Below are positions 1 through 5,228 of a DNA stretch of 5,228 nt, piece by piece. The stretch is taken from positions 6,222-11,449 of the forward strand of contig DJQG01000156.1 in NCBI GenBank assembly GCA_002438685.1, read 5' to 3'. The notes under the pieces are model-generated. The model was not told the origin of the DNA and made no database searches. It saw nothing but the letters and a program-made list of their open reading frames with translations. The stretch comes from Ruminococcaceae bacterium UBA6392 (GTDB lineage: Bacteria > Bacillota > Clostridia > Oscillospirales > Acutalibacteraceae). Made by a program: the position numbers and the translations under genes. How positions within the stretch are numbered: the first letter of the stretch is position 1; the number at the start of each line of letters is the position of its first letter.

Positions 1-388
1 CTCCCGCCGCTATGACAGCTTCTTCAGAGGTGAACACGCGCATCATCTGCGCCGGGATAGTCAGCACGGATACTGTATATATCACGCCGACCGCGAGCGA
101 CAAAATGAAGCCGATCCCGTAGCTTCGGCGGATGCTCTGCCTGTCTTTTATTCCCCAGAACTGCGCCGTCATCGTCGCCGTGCCGGAGCTTATGCCGAAC
201 AGGGCGAGGTTCAATAAAAATCCCCAGCGCCCCGCGACGCCTATCGCCGCAGTGCTGACATTGCCGAGTCCGACCGTCATCGCGGTGTCGACGAGCTGGG
301 CGCATGAGGTCAGCAGCTGCTGCAGGGCGATAGGTATCGCCAAAGAAAACATTTTTTTGTAAAAACCCGAACGGGTCGTGTTTGACAT
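1..388 (-). CDS. MATE family efflux transporter, N-terminal part (cut by window edge)
   Basis: Partial gene: 129 full codons are present and the rest lies beyond the left edge. MATE proteins are 12-helix membrane antiporters that export drugs, toxic cations or metabolites using a Na+ or H+ gradient. The visible part has the family's usual opening: a short basic N-terminus (FYKKMF, residues 9-14), then a first membrane helix containing AIPIALQQLLTS (17-28) and the segment VDTAMTVGLG (33-42), like the VDT-MVG-LG signature of this family. Further hydrophobic segments lie at about 54-77 and 90-112, joined by a basic loop (KDRQSIRRS, 81-89). The start is the only in-frame ATG preceded by an AGGAG motif (about 13 nt upstream, a little far). 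The gene begins 23 nt after the GH2 stop codon, so it is probably the fourth gene of the operon. Whether it exports something linked to the sugar pathway cannot be told. The family call is firm; the substrate is unknown. Confidence 0.9.
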   Translation of the reverse strand, partial: MSNTTRSGFYKKMFSLAIPIALQQLLTSCAQLVDTAMTVGLGNVSTAAIGVAGRWGFLLNLALFGISSGTATMTAQFWGIKDRQSIRRSYGIGFILSLAVGVIYTVSVLTIPAQMMRVFTSEEAVIAAG

Positions 389-411
389 CTGACTGTTATT
401 ATCTCCTGTCC

Positions 412-2127
412 TTATTCCTCAATCGCTGCCTTTGCGCTGTTTATCTTATGGAATACAGCCATATCGAACTTCGGCTCGCGGTCGTAGGTGTAAAGTCCGT
501 TCTGCTCCTGCTCGATATCGTAGAGCTGAGTGTAGCAGAATCCGAACATGAGCTCGTTGCCGAGCAGGGCTTCGGTGAGCCCCTTGTATCTCTCGATAAA
601 TTCTTTCTCTGTCTTCGGCGCGTTGCCGTAGCCCCAGGCGTTTTCGTCCTGATTGCCTATGACCCACTTGATTCCGCCGTATTCGCTGACAAAAGTGGGC
701 TCGCCGGCATATTTCTGGCGGCGGTCGTGCCTGTCGATGAGCGTGCCGTCTGAAACGAGCTTGTCGTAATTTTCTTTGAATATCTTCGGATCCTGCTCAT
801 AGTCGTGAACATCGAAGATATCGGTCACAACATGGTAGTTTCCGCTCGTGTCGATGCAGGGACGGGTGCCGTCGAGCTGCTTTGTGATTTTATAGACTGC
901 TTCGAGCAGCTCGTCTCTCTGCTCGCGGCCTGCGTAGTCCCAGGTCTCGTTGAACGGGCACCAGCCGATTATAGACGGGTGGTTGAAGTCGCGCTCAACC
1001 TCCTCGCACCACTCGGGCAGAATGCCGTAAATCGCGTCGGGAGCTGAGTAGTCAAGTCCCCAGTTCGGGTATTCGCCCCAGACGATATAGCCCAGGCGGT
1101 CGCAGTGATAGAGGAATCTCTGCTCGAAAACCTTCTGATGCAGTCTCGCTCCGTTGAAGCCGGCGGCGAGGGATATTTCTATATCCTTTATCATGTCGCT
1201 GTCGTCGGGAGCGGTGTATATTCCGTCGCGGTAGAAGCCCTGATCGAGCACAAGGCGCTGGAAAACGGACTTGCCGTTGATGAGATATTTAAATCCGTCG
1301 AGGCGGACGTCGCGCAGACCGAAATAGCTTTTGACGGTGTCGCCGCCGAAGGTGATAACAAGATCATAGAGTCTGCCGCAGCCGACCTCCCACAGGTGCT
1401 TTTCGATGAGCTTCATGTCGCCGCTGACGCAGCTTGCCGCGTTTTTGCAGTCGTATCTGCCGACCAGCTTGCCCTCGTAGAGAACGTCTATTCCGAGCTC
1501 GCCGCTGCCGCAGAGCTCGCAGGAGAAGGCGACGGAAGAGCTCTCAGGATTCGGGAAGAGCTTGATGCTCTTTATGTAGCTCTTCGGTACGAACTCGACC
1601 CAGACGGTCTGCCAGATGCCTGTCGTGCGGGTGTAGTCGCAGTCGTGCGAATGAAGTTTTTCGCTCTGCTTGCCGCGCGGAATGAGCGGGTTTCTGACAT
1701 CGTCGCGCGCTTCGACCGCTATGGAGTTCTTGCCGGCTTTGAGGAACTTTGTGATGTCCCCGGCAAACGAGACATAGCCGCCCTTGTGGTGCATTGCCTC
1801 TTCGCCGTTTATGTAGACTGTTGCGTCATAGTCGACCGCGCCGAAGTGCAGTATGACTCTGCCCTCAAGTTCATTTTCGCTGATTTCGAGGTCGCGTCTG
1901 TACCACACGCAGTTCATGAAATCGGTGTTCTCAACGCCGGAAAGACGGCTCTCGGGGCAGAACGGGACTATGATCTTCGAGCTCAGATGCTCCGCGCTTT
2001 GGAGTCCGCGCTCTCTGCCGCTGACGCTGTTGTCAATTTCGAACTCCCATTCTCCGTTGAGGTTGAGCCAGCTTTCTCTTTCAAACTGCGGATTCGGATG
2101 CTCCGCTCTCGGAATAAAATTTGCCAT
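412..2127 (-). CDS. Glycoside hydrolase family 2 enzyme, cytoplasmic, substrate unknown
   Basis: Retaining exo-glycosidase of the GH2 clan (beta-galactosidase/beta-glucuronidase type), 571 aa and much shorter than LacZ. Three domains can be read: a jelly-roll sugar-binding domain (about 10-180, with WLNLNGEWEF at 20-29 and TTGIWQTVW at 168-176), an Ig-like domain (about 183-275) and a TIM barrel (about 278-571). The acid/base is E394 in IIGWCPFNETW, and the nucleophile is E482 in PTFVSEYGG. Their 88-residue spacing is closer to E. coli beta-glucuronidase than to LacZ. H330 in GARLHQ aligns with the LacZ active-site His391. The glucuronidase N-x-K carboxylate-binding motif is not present: the matching place reads EQNG (541-544). 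There is no signal peptide, so it should act in the cytosol on imported small glycosides. The start ATG has AAAGGA about 9 nt upstream and follows the isomerase gene by 23 nt. It is a complete gene with no visible damage. Galactosidase, mannosidase or another specificity is possible. Confidence 0.93.
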   Translation of the reverse strand: MANFIPRAEHPNPQFERESWLNLNGEWEFEIDNSVSGRERGLQSAEHLSSKIIVPFCPESRLSGVENTDFMNCVWYRRDLEISENELEGRVILHFGAVDYDATVYINGEEAMHHKGGYVSFAGDITKFLKAGKNSIAVEARDDVRNPLIPRGKQSEKLHSHDCDYTRTTGIWQTVWVEFVPKSYIKSIKLFPNPESSSVAFSCELCGSGELGIDVLYEGKLVGRYDCKNAASCVSGDMKLIEKHLWEVGCGRLYDLVITFGGDTVKSYFGLRDVRLDGFKYLINGKSVFQRLVLDQGFYRDGIYTAPDDSDMIKDIEISLAAGFNGARLHQKVFEQRFLYHCDRLGYIVWGEYPNWGLDYSAPDAIYGILPEWCEEVERDFNHPSIIGWCPFNETWDYAGREQRDELLEAVYKITKQLDGTRPCIDTSGNYHVVTDIFDVHDYEQDPKIFKENYDKLVSDGTLIDRHDRRQKYAGEPTFVSEYGGIKWVIGNQDENAWGYGNAPKTEKEFIERYKGLTEALLGNELMFGFCYTQLYDIEQEQNGLYTYDREPKFDMAVFHKINSAKAAIEE

Positions 2128-2150
2128 TTATTTATGTCCTTTCAAATAAA

Positions 2151-2792
2151 TTACTTGTTGAAATATGTCGCTTCAGCCATCGCGCAAAGGGCGTGATAGA
2201 CGGGGAGAGTCAGCTCCTGGACTTTGAATGTCTCGGTCTCCGGCAGGCGCAGACAGACCGTGCACATCTCGCTCATGAGGCTCATTTTCTCGCCGGTTAT
2301 GCCTATGCTCTCGATTCCCATGGCGTTGGCGACTTTCACTGCGTTGACAACATTCGCGGAGTTGCCGGAGGTGCTCAGCGCAATGAGCGCGTCGGGGCTC
2401 GACGATGCGTATGCCCAGACCTGCTGAGCGAATATCATATCGGCGGCTATGTCGTTTGCAAAGGCGGTGTTCAGTCCCTCGTGCGCACTCAGCGCGACCG
2501 CAGGCAGTGCGCCCTGAAGATGGTTCGCGAGATATTCGCCGTCTTTTATTTCCGCAAAAGCCTGTCTCTGCTCGTCGGTCAGCTCTCTCTTGAGCAGAAA
2601 GCCTTTCATCAGCTCGCCGACTATGTGCTGCGCGTCTGCCGCGCTTCCGCCGTTGCCGCAGATGAGCAGCTTGCCGCCGCGGTCGAAGCAGGCGCAGATA
2701 ACATCATAGGCGCTCTTGATGTCTTCTCTTATCCCCTCAAGAGCGGGGTAGCGGACAAAGAGCTCTTCAAAAATTTCCTTTTCCCTGTTCAT
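2151..2792 (-). CDS. SIS-domain sugar-phosphate isomerase, GmhA (phosphoheptose isomerase)-like
   Basis: Single SIS-domain protein of 213 aa, from the family of aldose/ketose phosphate isomerases that includes GmhA. The phosphate-binding motifs are CGNGGSAAD (45-53) and STSGNSANV (140-148). Aligning by eye with E. coli GmhA, the catalytic Glu65 corresponds to E60 (AQHIVGEL) and His180 to H200 (LPVYH), so isomerase chemistry is plausible. The protein carries roughly 19 extra residues after E60 (about 66-95, a charged helical stretch), which makes it longer than the 192-aa E. coli enzyme. Nothing nearby belongs to heptose or LPS synthesis, so a true heptose substrate is doubtful. Beside a ROK kinase and a GH2 hydrolase it more likely isomerises the phosphorylated sugar released by the hydrolase (inference). 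Its ATG overlaps the kinase stop codon as ATGA, and a strong GGAGG lies 6 nt upstream (2799-2803), which indicates translational coupling. Family confidence is high; reaction confidence is low. Confidence 0.9.
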   Translation of the reverse strand: MNREKEIFEELFVRYPALEGIREDIKSAYDVICACFDRGGKLLICGNGGSAADAQHIVGELMKGFLLKRELTDEQRQAFAEIKDGEYLANHLQGALPAVALSAHEGLNTAFANDIAADMIFAQQVWAYASSSPDALIALSTSGNSANVVNAVKVANAMGIESIGITGEKMSLMSEMCTVCLRLPETETFKVQELTLPVYHALCAMAEATYFNK

Positions 2793-3784
2793 ACTTTTCC
2801 TCCGTTTGCCGCGGCGTCGAGCGCGATTCCGAGCGACGCGAGGTCGCCTATCTTTTCACCGAGTCCCGCGGGGATTATCATGCATCCGGCAGTTTGGCTC
2901 AGAGCCTCGCGGTGCAGTGCCTTTTCCATGCTGTCTTTCAGAAGATGCCCGGAGCGGGCGAAGATGCTTCCGATTATTATAGCCTGCGGGTCGAGTATGT
3001 CGGCGAGTATCGCGAGCCCTTCGCCGAGCTTTTCTCCGCATATTCTGTATACTTCTTTCGCCGTCTCGTCGCCGTTTTCTGCGGCTTCGGCGGCGGATTT
3101 TGCCGTTATATTTTTAATATCCCCGGCGGTTTTGCACATCAGAGTGCTCCCGCCGTTTTCGAGCGTTTTTCTCGCCATCTCCTGCGCGAGGCGGCCTATT
3201 CCGCCGCCGCTGCAAAAGCCCTCAAACGAGCCTCTCTTGCCGTAGCCTACTGGACCGTCCGCGGCGATTCTCATGTGCCCGACTTCGCCCGCCATGTCGT
3301 TTGTGCCGCTGTACAGTCTGCCGTTGAGTATCAGTCCCGCGCCCATGCCGGTGCCGAAGGTTAAAAATATCATGTTGCGAAGTCCCTTTCCCGCGCCGAA
3401 CTTCCATTCGGCGAGCGCGCAGGCATTCGCGTCGTTTTGTAAATATGCGTCGAACCCGAACCGCTTTTCTATCATGTCGACTATCGGCACGCATTCCCAG
3501 TCAGGGAGATTCGGCGGCGCGAGAATAACTCCGCGCCTGCTGTCGAGCGGACCGCCGCAGCTTATCCCCGCGCAGAGAATATCTTCGGGGGAGATGGCGT
3601 TCTTTTTTATTATCTCTTCAACATTGTCGAGCAGCTCCGCCGTCACGGCGCACCAGCCGCGCCCGACCCGTGTCTCAAAGCGGAGCTTGTCTATAATAAT
3701 ATCGTCGGCGTCTCCCTGCGCTCTGCCGAGCAGAACGGCGCACTTCGTTCCGCCGATGTCTATACCTATTATATATTTTTTCAT
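2789..3784 (-). CDS. ROK family sugar kinase lacking the zinc-site cysteines
   Basis: Cytoplasmic ATP-dependent sugar kinase of the ROK family (331 aa, normal to slightly long). There is no N-terminal helix-turn-helix, so it is a kinase rather than a ROK repressor. Visible motifs are the ATP phosphate loop DIGGTK (9-14), the substrate/catalytic motif QNDANA (116-121) with D118 as expected base, the second phosphate loop TFGTGMGAG (142-150), and EVGH (167-170), whose Glu and His contact sugar and zinc in classical members. The usual C-x-C-G-x-x-G-C-x-E zinc motif is replaced at 179-188: the three cysteines are V179, Y181 and S186, while G182, G185 and E188 remain. It is the first gene of the left operon and overlaps the isomerase by 4 nt. 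The start ATG has a modest GGAAGTG about 12 nt upstream (3797-3803). The sugar could be glucose, mannose, an N-acetylhexosamine or something rarer; the sequence does not decide. Confidence 0.93.
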   Translation of the reverse strand: MKKYIIGIDIGGTKCAVLLGRAQGDADDIIIDKLRFETRVGRGWCAVTAELLDNVEEIIKKNAISPEDILCAGISCGGPLDSRRGVILAPPNLPDWECVPIVDMIEKRFGFDAYLQNDANACALAEWKFGAGKGLRNMIFLTFGTGMGAGLILNGRLYSGTNDMAGEVGHMRIAADGPVGYGKRGSFEGFCSGGGIGRLAQEMARKTLENGGSTLMCKTAGDIKNITAKSAAEAAENGDETAKEVYRICGEKLGEGLAILADILDPQAIIIGSIFARSGHLLKDSMEKALHREALSQTAGCMIIPAGLGEKIGDLASLGIALDAAANGGKV

Positions 3785-3820
3785 ATTATATCAAATCACT
3801 TCCGATTTTACTGCACACAT

Positions 3821-3849
3821 ATTATACACATAAATCTTTTTTCGGTCAA
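3821..3849 (-). promoter_or_regulatory. Sigma-A type promoter of the ROK-SIS-GH2-MATE operon
   Basis: On the minus strand, a -35 box TTGACC (3849-3844, 5 of 6 consensus bases) is followed by a 17-bp spacer and a perfect -10 box TATAAT (3826-3821). Transcription would start near 3814 and give a leader of about 30 nt before the kinase ATG at 3784. It is the only good promoter pattern I see in the 125-bp divergent gap. I could not find an equally convincing promoter for the plus-strand gene, nor a clear operator palindrome or catabolite-repression site. Confidence 0.75.
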
Positions 3850-3909
3850 TCGGATAAAGATGCAAATACAAGAAAAACTACTGTATATAGCATTTACGGA
3901 GGTAGAAAA

Positions 3910-4587
3910 ATGGTTCTGACGATACTGAGGATTTTTATATTATATGTTCTGGCGACTGCGGCGGTCAGAATAATGGGAAAAAGGCAAATAGGCGAGCTTC
4001 AGCCGTCCGAACTTGTTATAACTATTCTGCTCTCCGAAATCGCGGCTATACCTATGCAGGATACGGATATCCCGCTGCTCAATTCCGTCGTCGCGGTGCT
4101 TCTGCTCGTGGCGTTTGAGATAATCAGTTCGGTCATTTCCATGAAGAGCCGCGGCGCGCGCAGATTGCTCGAGGGCAACGCCGTGACCGTAATACGCGAC
4201 GGCAAGATTGATCAAAAGGAGATAAAACGCCTGCGCTATACCGTTGACGATCTACTGACGGCTCTGCGGCAAAAGGATGTTTTTGATATCTCGACAGTCG
4301 GCTATGCCGTGCTCGAGACGAATGGCAAGCTCTCGGTTATGTTAAAGCCCGACGAGAATGCGCTGACCGCAAAGACTTTGCAGTTATCTCTGCCCGATCC
4401 CGGTATGCCGTGCCTCGTCGTCAGCGACGGAAAAGTGATACGCGAGCACTACGACGACTGCAACATGAACGACAGGGAGCTCAAACGCCTGCTCAGGGCA
4501 AAGGGGCTGACGGTCGAGGATGTGCTGATAATGACCGTTGACCGTGACAAAAACGCTGTTATAGTCGAAAAGGAGAAAAAAGTATGA
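3910..4587 (+). CDS. DUF421 (YetF-type) membrane protein
   Basis: Protein of 225 aa with the architecture of the DUF421/YetF family: three N-terminal membrane helices (about 2-20, 34-49 and 55-78) and a soluble cytoplasmic C-terminal domain. The family signature is clear: R-IMGKRQIGELQPSELV (20-36), followed by TILLSEIAAIPMQD. The soluble part has LLEGNAVTVIRDGKID (86-101), then RYTVDDLLTALRQKDVFDI (109-127), the conserved D-L---LR segment. The YetF family is widespread in Firmicutes, often in several copies and linked to sporulation or envelope contexts, but its biochemical role is not established. The start is set by a strong GGAGGT at 3898-3903 with a 6-nt spacer. The gene is divergent from the sugar operon and overlaps the next gene by 4 nt (ATGA), so the two are almost certainly co-translated. 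No defects are visible. Confidence 0.93.
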   Translation: MVLTILRIFILYVLATAAVRIMGKRQIGELQPSELVITILLSEIAAIPMQDTDIPLLNSVVAVLLLVAFEIISSVISMKSRGARRLLEGNAVTVIRDGKIDQKEIKRLRYTVDDLLTALRQKDVFDISTVGYAVLETNGKLSVMLKPDENALTAKTLQLSLPDPGMPCLVVSDGKVIREHYDDCNMNDRELKRLLRAKGLTVEDVLIMTVDRDKNAVIVEKEKKV

Positions 4588-4967
4588 AACGCTTTGCGAC
4601 GGCACTTGTTCTGCTCGCCCTGACGCTGACTATGAGCATCGGCGCACAGTTCATATTTTCAAAGAAAACAGGCGAGTTGATAACGGATCTCGAATCCCTG
4701 CTCACCGCCGTCGACGCCGGGGATGGTGAGGAGCAGGCGCTCGATAAGGCCGCGAACGAATGGAGAGACTCAAAAAAGATCCTGCACATTCTGCTTGTCC
4801 ACCGCTCAATGGATGAGATCGAGATAAACATAAACAGTCTCAGGGAATATCTCGATTCGGGCGATGACGAGGCTCTGCGCCAGGCGTGCACCGAGGCACT
4901 AAAACAGCTTGAAAACCTGCGCGACGCGGGAAAAATAACAATAGAAAATGTACTGAAAATCGAGTGA
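4584..4967 (+). CDS. DUF4363 family membrane-anchored protein
   Basis: Small protein of 127 aa with one N-terminal hydrophobic segment (about 4-24, ATALVLLALTLTMSIGAQFI), probably an uncleaved anchor, then an all-helical, highly charged exterior domain. Features matching DUF4363 are an acidic helix with a tryptophan (NEWRDSKKILHILLVHRSMD, residues 58-77), where the W followed by S-K-K and a later H-----DEIE (73-80) are typical, and a second helical pair (82-113) ending in ITIENVLKIE. Function is unknown. DUF4363 genes are regularly found directly after DUF421 genes in Clostridia and Bacilli, as here, which suggests that the two proteins work together at the membrane (inference). The ATG overlaps the DUF421 stop codon, and AGGAGA lies 7 nt upstream (4571-4576). 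The family call rests on motif recollection, size and neighbourhood, so it is slightly less sure than that of its neighbour. Confidence 0.85.
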   Translation: MKRFATALVLLALTLTMSIGAQFIFSKKTGELITDLESLLTAVDAGDGEEQALDKAANEWRDSKKILHILLVHRSMDEIEININSLREYLDSGDDEALRQACTEALKQLENLRDAGKITIENVLKIE

Positions 4968-4974
4968 AACGGTG

Positions 4975-5003
4975 TTGACAAAACGCTCCCGATATTGTAA
5001 AGT
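4975..5003 (+). promoter_or_regulatory. Likely vegetative promoter of the last gene
   Basis: A perfect -35 box TTGACA (4975-4980), a 17-bp spacer and a -10-like TAAAGT (4998-5003, 4 of 6 consensus bases) stand 8 bp after the DUF4363 stop codon. The predicted start near 5010 would leave about 28 nt of leader before the ATG at 5038, including the ribosome binding site. The -10 box lies inside the nested inverted repeat described separately. The last gene may therefore have its own control apart from read-through of the DUF421 operon. Confidence 0.6.
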
Positions 5004-5033
5004 TATTTTGTAAATATCGGTAAAAAGGAGCGT
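4983..5033 (+). repeat. Nested inverted repeat enclosing the -10 box and the ribosome binding site
   Basis: The outer arms ACGCTCC (4983-4989) and GGAGCGT (5027-5033) are a perfect 7-bp inverted repeat. The inner arms CCGATATT (4989-4996) and AATATCGG (5013-5020) are a perfect 8-bp inverted repeat; they share base 4989 with the outer pair. In RNA both can form one stem-loop, with a 16-nt loop and a 6-7-nt A-rich bulge on the 3' side. The 3' outer arm contains the GGAG ribosome binding site of the next gene (5027-5030). There is no U-run after the stem, so it does not look like an intrinsic terminator. At DNA level the inner palindrome flanks the -10 box and could be an operator. Confidence 0.7.
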
Positions 5034-5037
5034 CACC

Positions 5038-5228
5038 ATGAAGAAAAAGCACGATCCCAAAAGTGTGATACTGACGATAATTCTTGTGATAACCTATGTG
5101 CTCTGCGTTGTTTTCAACTTTGCGCATATGACGGACAGCCTCGGCAGCAGAAAGCCGGGTTTTGCAACGGCGGGTTTGTTCCTTCTCGCGGCGTTTGTCT
5201 ATGTCCTATATAAGCGTATGAACAAGCG
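5038..5228 (+). CDS. Unrecognised small membrane protein, N-terminal part (runs off window)
   Basis: An open frame begins at this ATG and continues to the window end without a stop (63 codons and 2 bases). The start is supported by AAAAAGGAG ending 7 nt upstream. The visible protein has a basic N-terminus (MKKKHDPK), a hydrophobic helix at about 9-29 (VILTIILVITYVLCVVFNFA), a short polar loop with SLGSRKPG (34-41), a second helix at about 42-59 (FATAGLFLLAAFVYVLYK) and a basic end RMNK. This pattern fits a two-helix hairpin with both ends in the cytoplasm. I do not recognise a family. It follows the DUF421-DUF4363 pair on the same strand after 70 bp, but has its own likely promoter, so it may or may not belong to that operon. 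The full length is unknown. Confidence 0.75.
   Translation, partial: MKKKHDPKSVILTIILVITYVLCVVFNFAHMTDSLGSRKPGFATAGLFLLAAFVYVLYKRMNK

Noticed and set aside
389..411. Equal 23-nt gaps (389-411 and 2128-2150) as possible remnants of a repeated insertion element.
   Set aside because: The two gaps do not share sequence beyond a ribosome-binding-site-like purine run, so the equal length is most likely coincidence.
1105..2196. A 363-codon open frame on the plus strand, opposite the GH2 gene.
   Set aside because: It is a shadow frame caused by the codon bias of the minus-strand gene. Its translation has no recognisable domain, and the opposite strand encodes a clear GH2 enzyme with intact catalytic motifs.
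2121..3245. A 374-codon open frame on the plus strand spanning the isomerase and part of the kinase.
   Set aside because: It crosses the junction of two well-supported minus-strand genes, is rich in low-complexity A, S and P stretches near its end, and shows no family motif.
3782..3790. A second TATAAT directly before the kinase ATG, a 9-nt repeat of the sequence at the true -10 box (3818-3826).
   Set aside because: Used as a -10 box it would start transcription inside the gene, and no -35 box is found about 17 bp upstream. Probably chance in AT-rich DNA.
3273..3833. A 186-codon plus-strand frame opposite the kinase N-terminus and its promoter.
   Set aside because: Serine- and proline-rich translation typical of an antisense shadow. 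The opposite strand carries the DIGGTK kinase motif.
3884..3889. TATATA as a -10 box for the DUF421 gene.
   Set aside because: Only 4 of 6 consensus bases, no -35 match at 16-18 bp, and the predicted start would leave almost nothing upstream of the ribosome binding site at 3898.
4559..4981. A 140-codon minus-strand frame opposite DUF4363.
   Set aside because: Serine-rich antisense shadow. The plus strand has a coupled start, a good ribosome binding site and a membrane-anchor pattern.
4983..5033. Intrinsic terminator after DUF4363.
   Set aside because: There is a stem, but the 3' arm is followed by CACCATG, with no T-run, and the next gene starts 4 nt later.

Overview
The window looks like a piece of a chromosome from a Gram-positive gut-type anaerobe of the class Clostridia. 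This is inferred from several things: the protein families present, strong AGGAGG-type ribosome binding sites, a near-consensus vegetative (sigma-A type) promoter, and moderately GC-rich coding DNA that still uses ATA, AGA and AGG codons freely. No rRNA, tRNA, CRISPR array, insertion sequence or phage gene is visible. The arrangement is two divergent transcription units around a 125-bp intergenic region (3785-3909).

Left unit (minus strand, read from 3784 down to 1): a ROK-family sugar kinase, a GmhA-like SIS-domain sugar isomerase, a compact cytoplasmic family-2 glycoside hydrolase (GH2), and the first 129 codons of a MATE-family transporter that runs off the left edge. Kinase and isomerase overlap by 4 nt, and the next two gaps are 23 nt each, so this is very likely one operon. 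A good promoter (TTGACC, 17 bp, TATAAT) lies just upstream of the kinase. The simplest reading is a small intracellular glycoside-salvage module: the GH2 enzyme releases a sugar, the ROK protein phosphorylates it, and the SIS protein isomerises the phosphate. The sugar cannot be named from sequence. No sugar importer or transcription factor is visible in the window. The MATE protein may belong to the same physiology or may only be co-transcribed.

Right unit (plus strand, 3910 to the right edge): a DUF421 (YetF-type) membrane protein, a translationally coupled DUF4363 protein with one N-terminal membrane anchor, and, after a 70-bp gap, the start of an unrecognised two-helix membrane protein cut by the window end. 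DUF421 and DUF4363 form a recurring pair of envelope proteins without a well-established function.

The least ordinary non-coding element is the gap at 4968-5037. A promoter with a perfect TTGACA box, a nested inverted repeat (4983-5033) and the ribosome binding site of the last gene are interleaved there. The geometry suggests that a transcript reading through from DUF4363 would fold the ribosome binding site into a stem, while a transcript starting at the local promoter would lack the pairing arm. The other unusual points are a ROK kinase that has lost all three zinc-site cysteines, and a GH2 enzyme that keeps both catalytic glutamates but lacks the beta-glucuronidase N-x-K signature.
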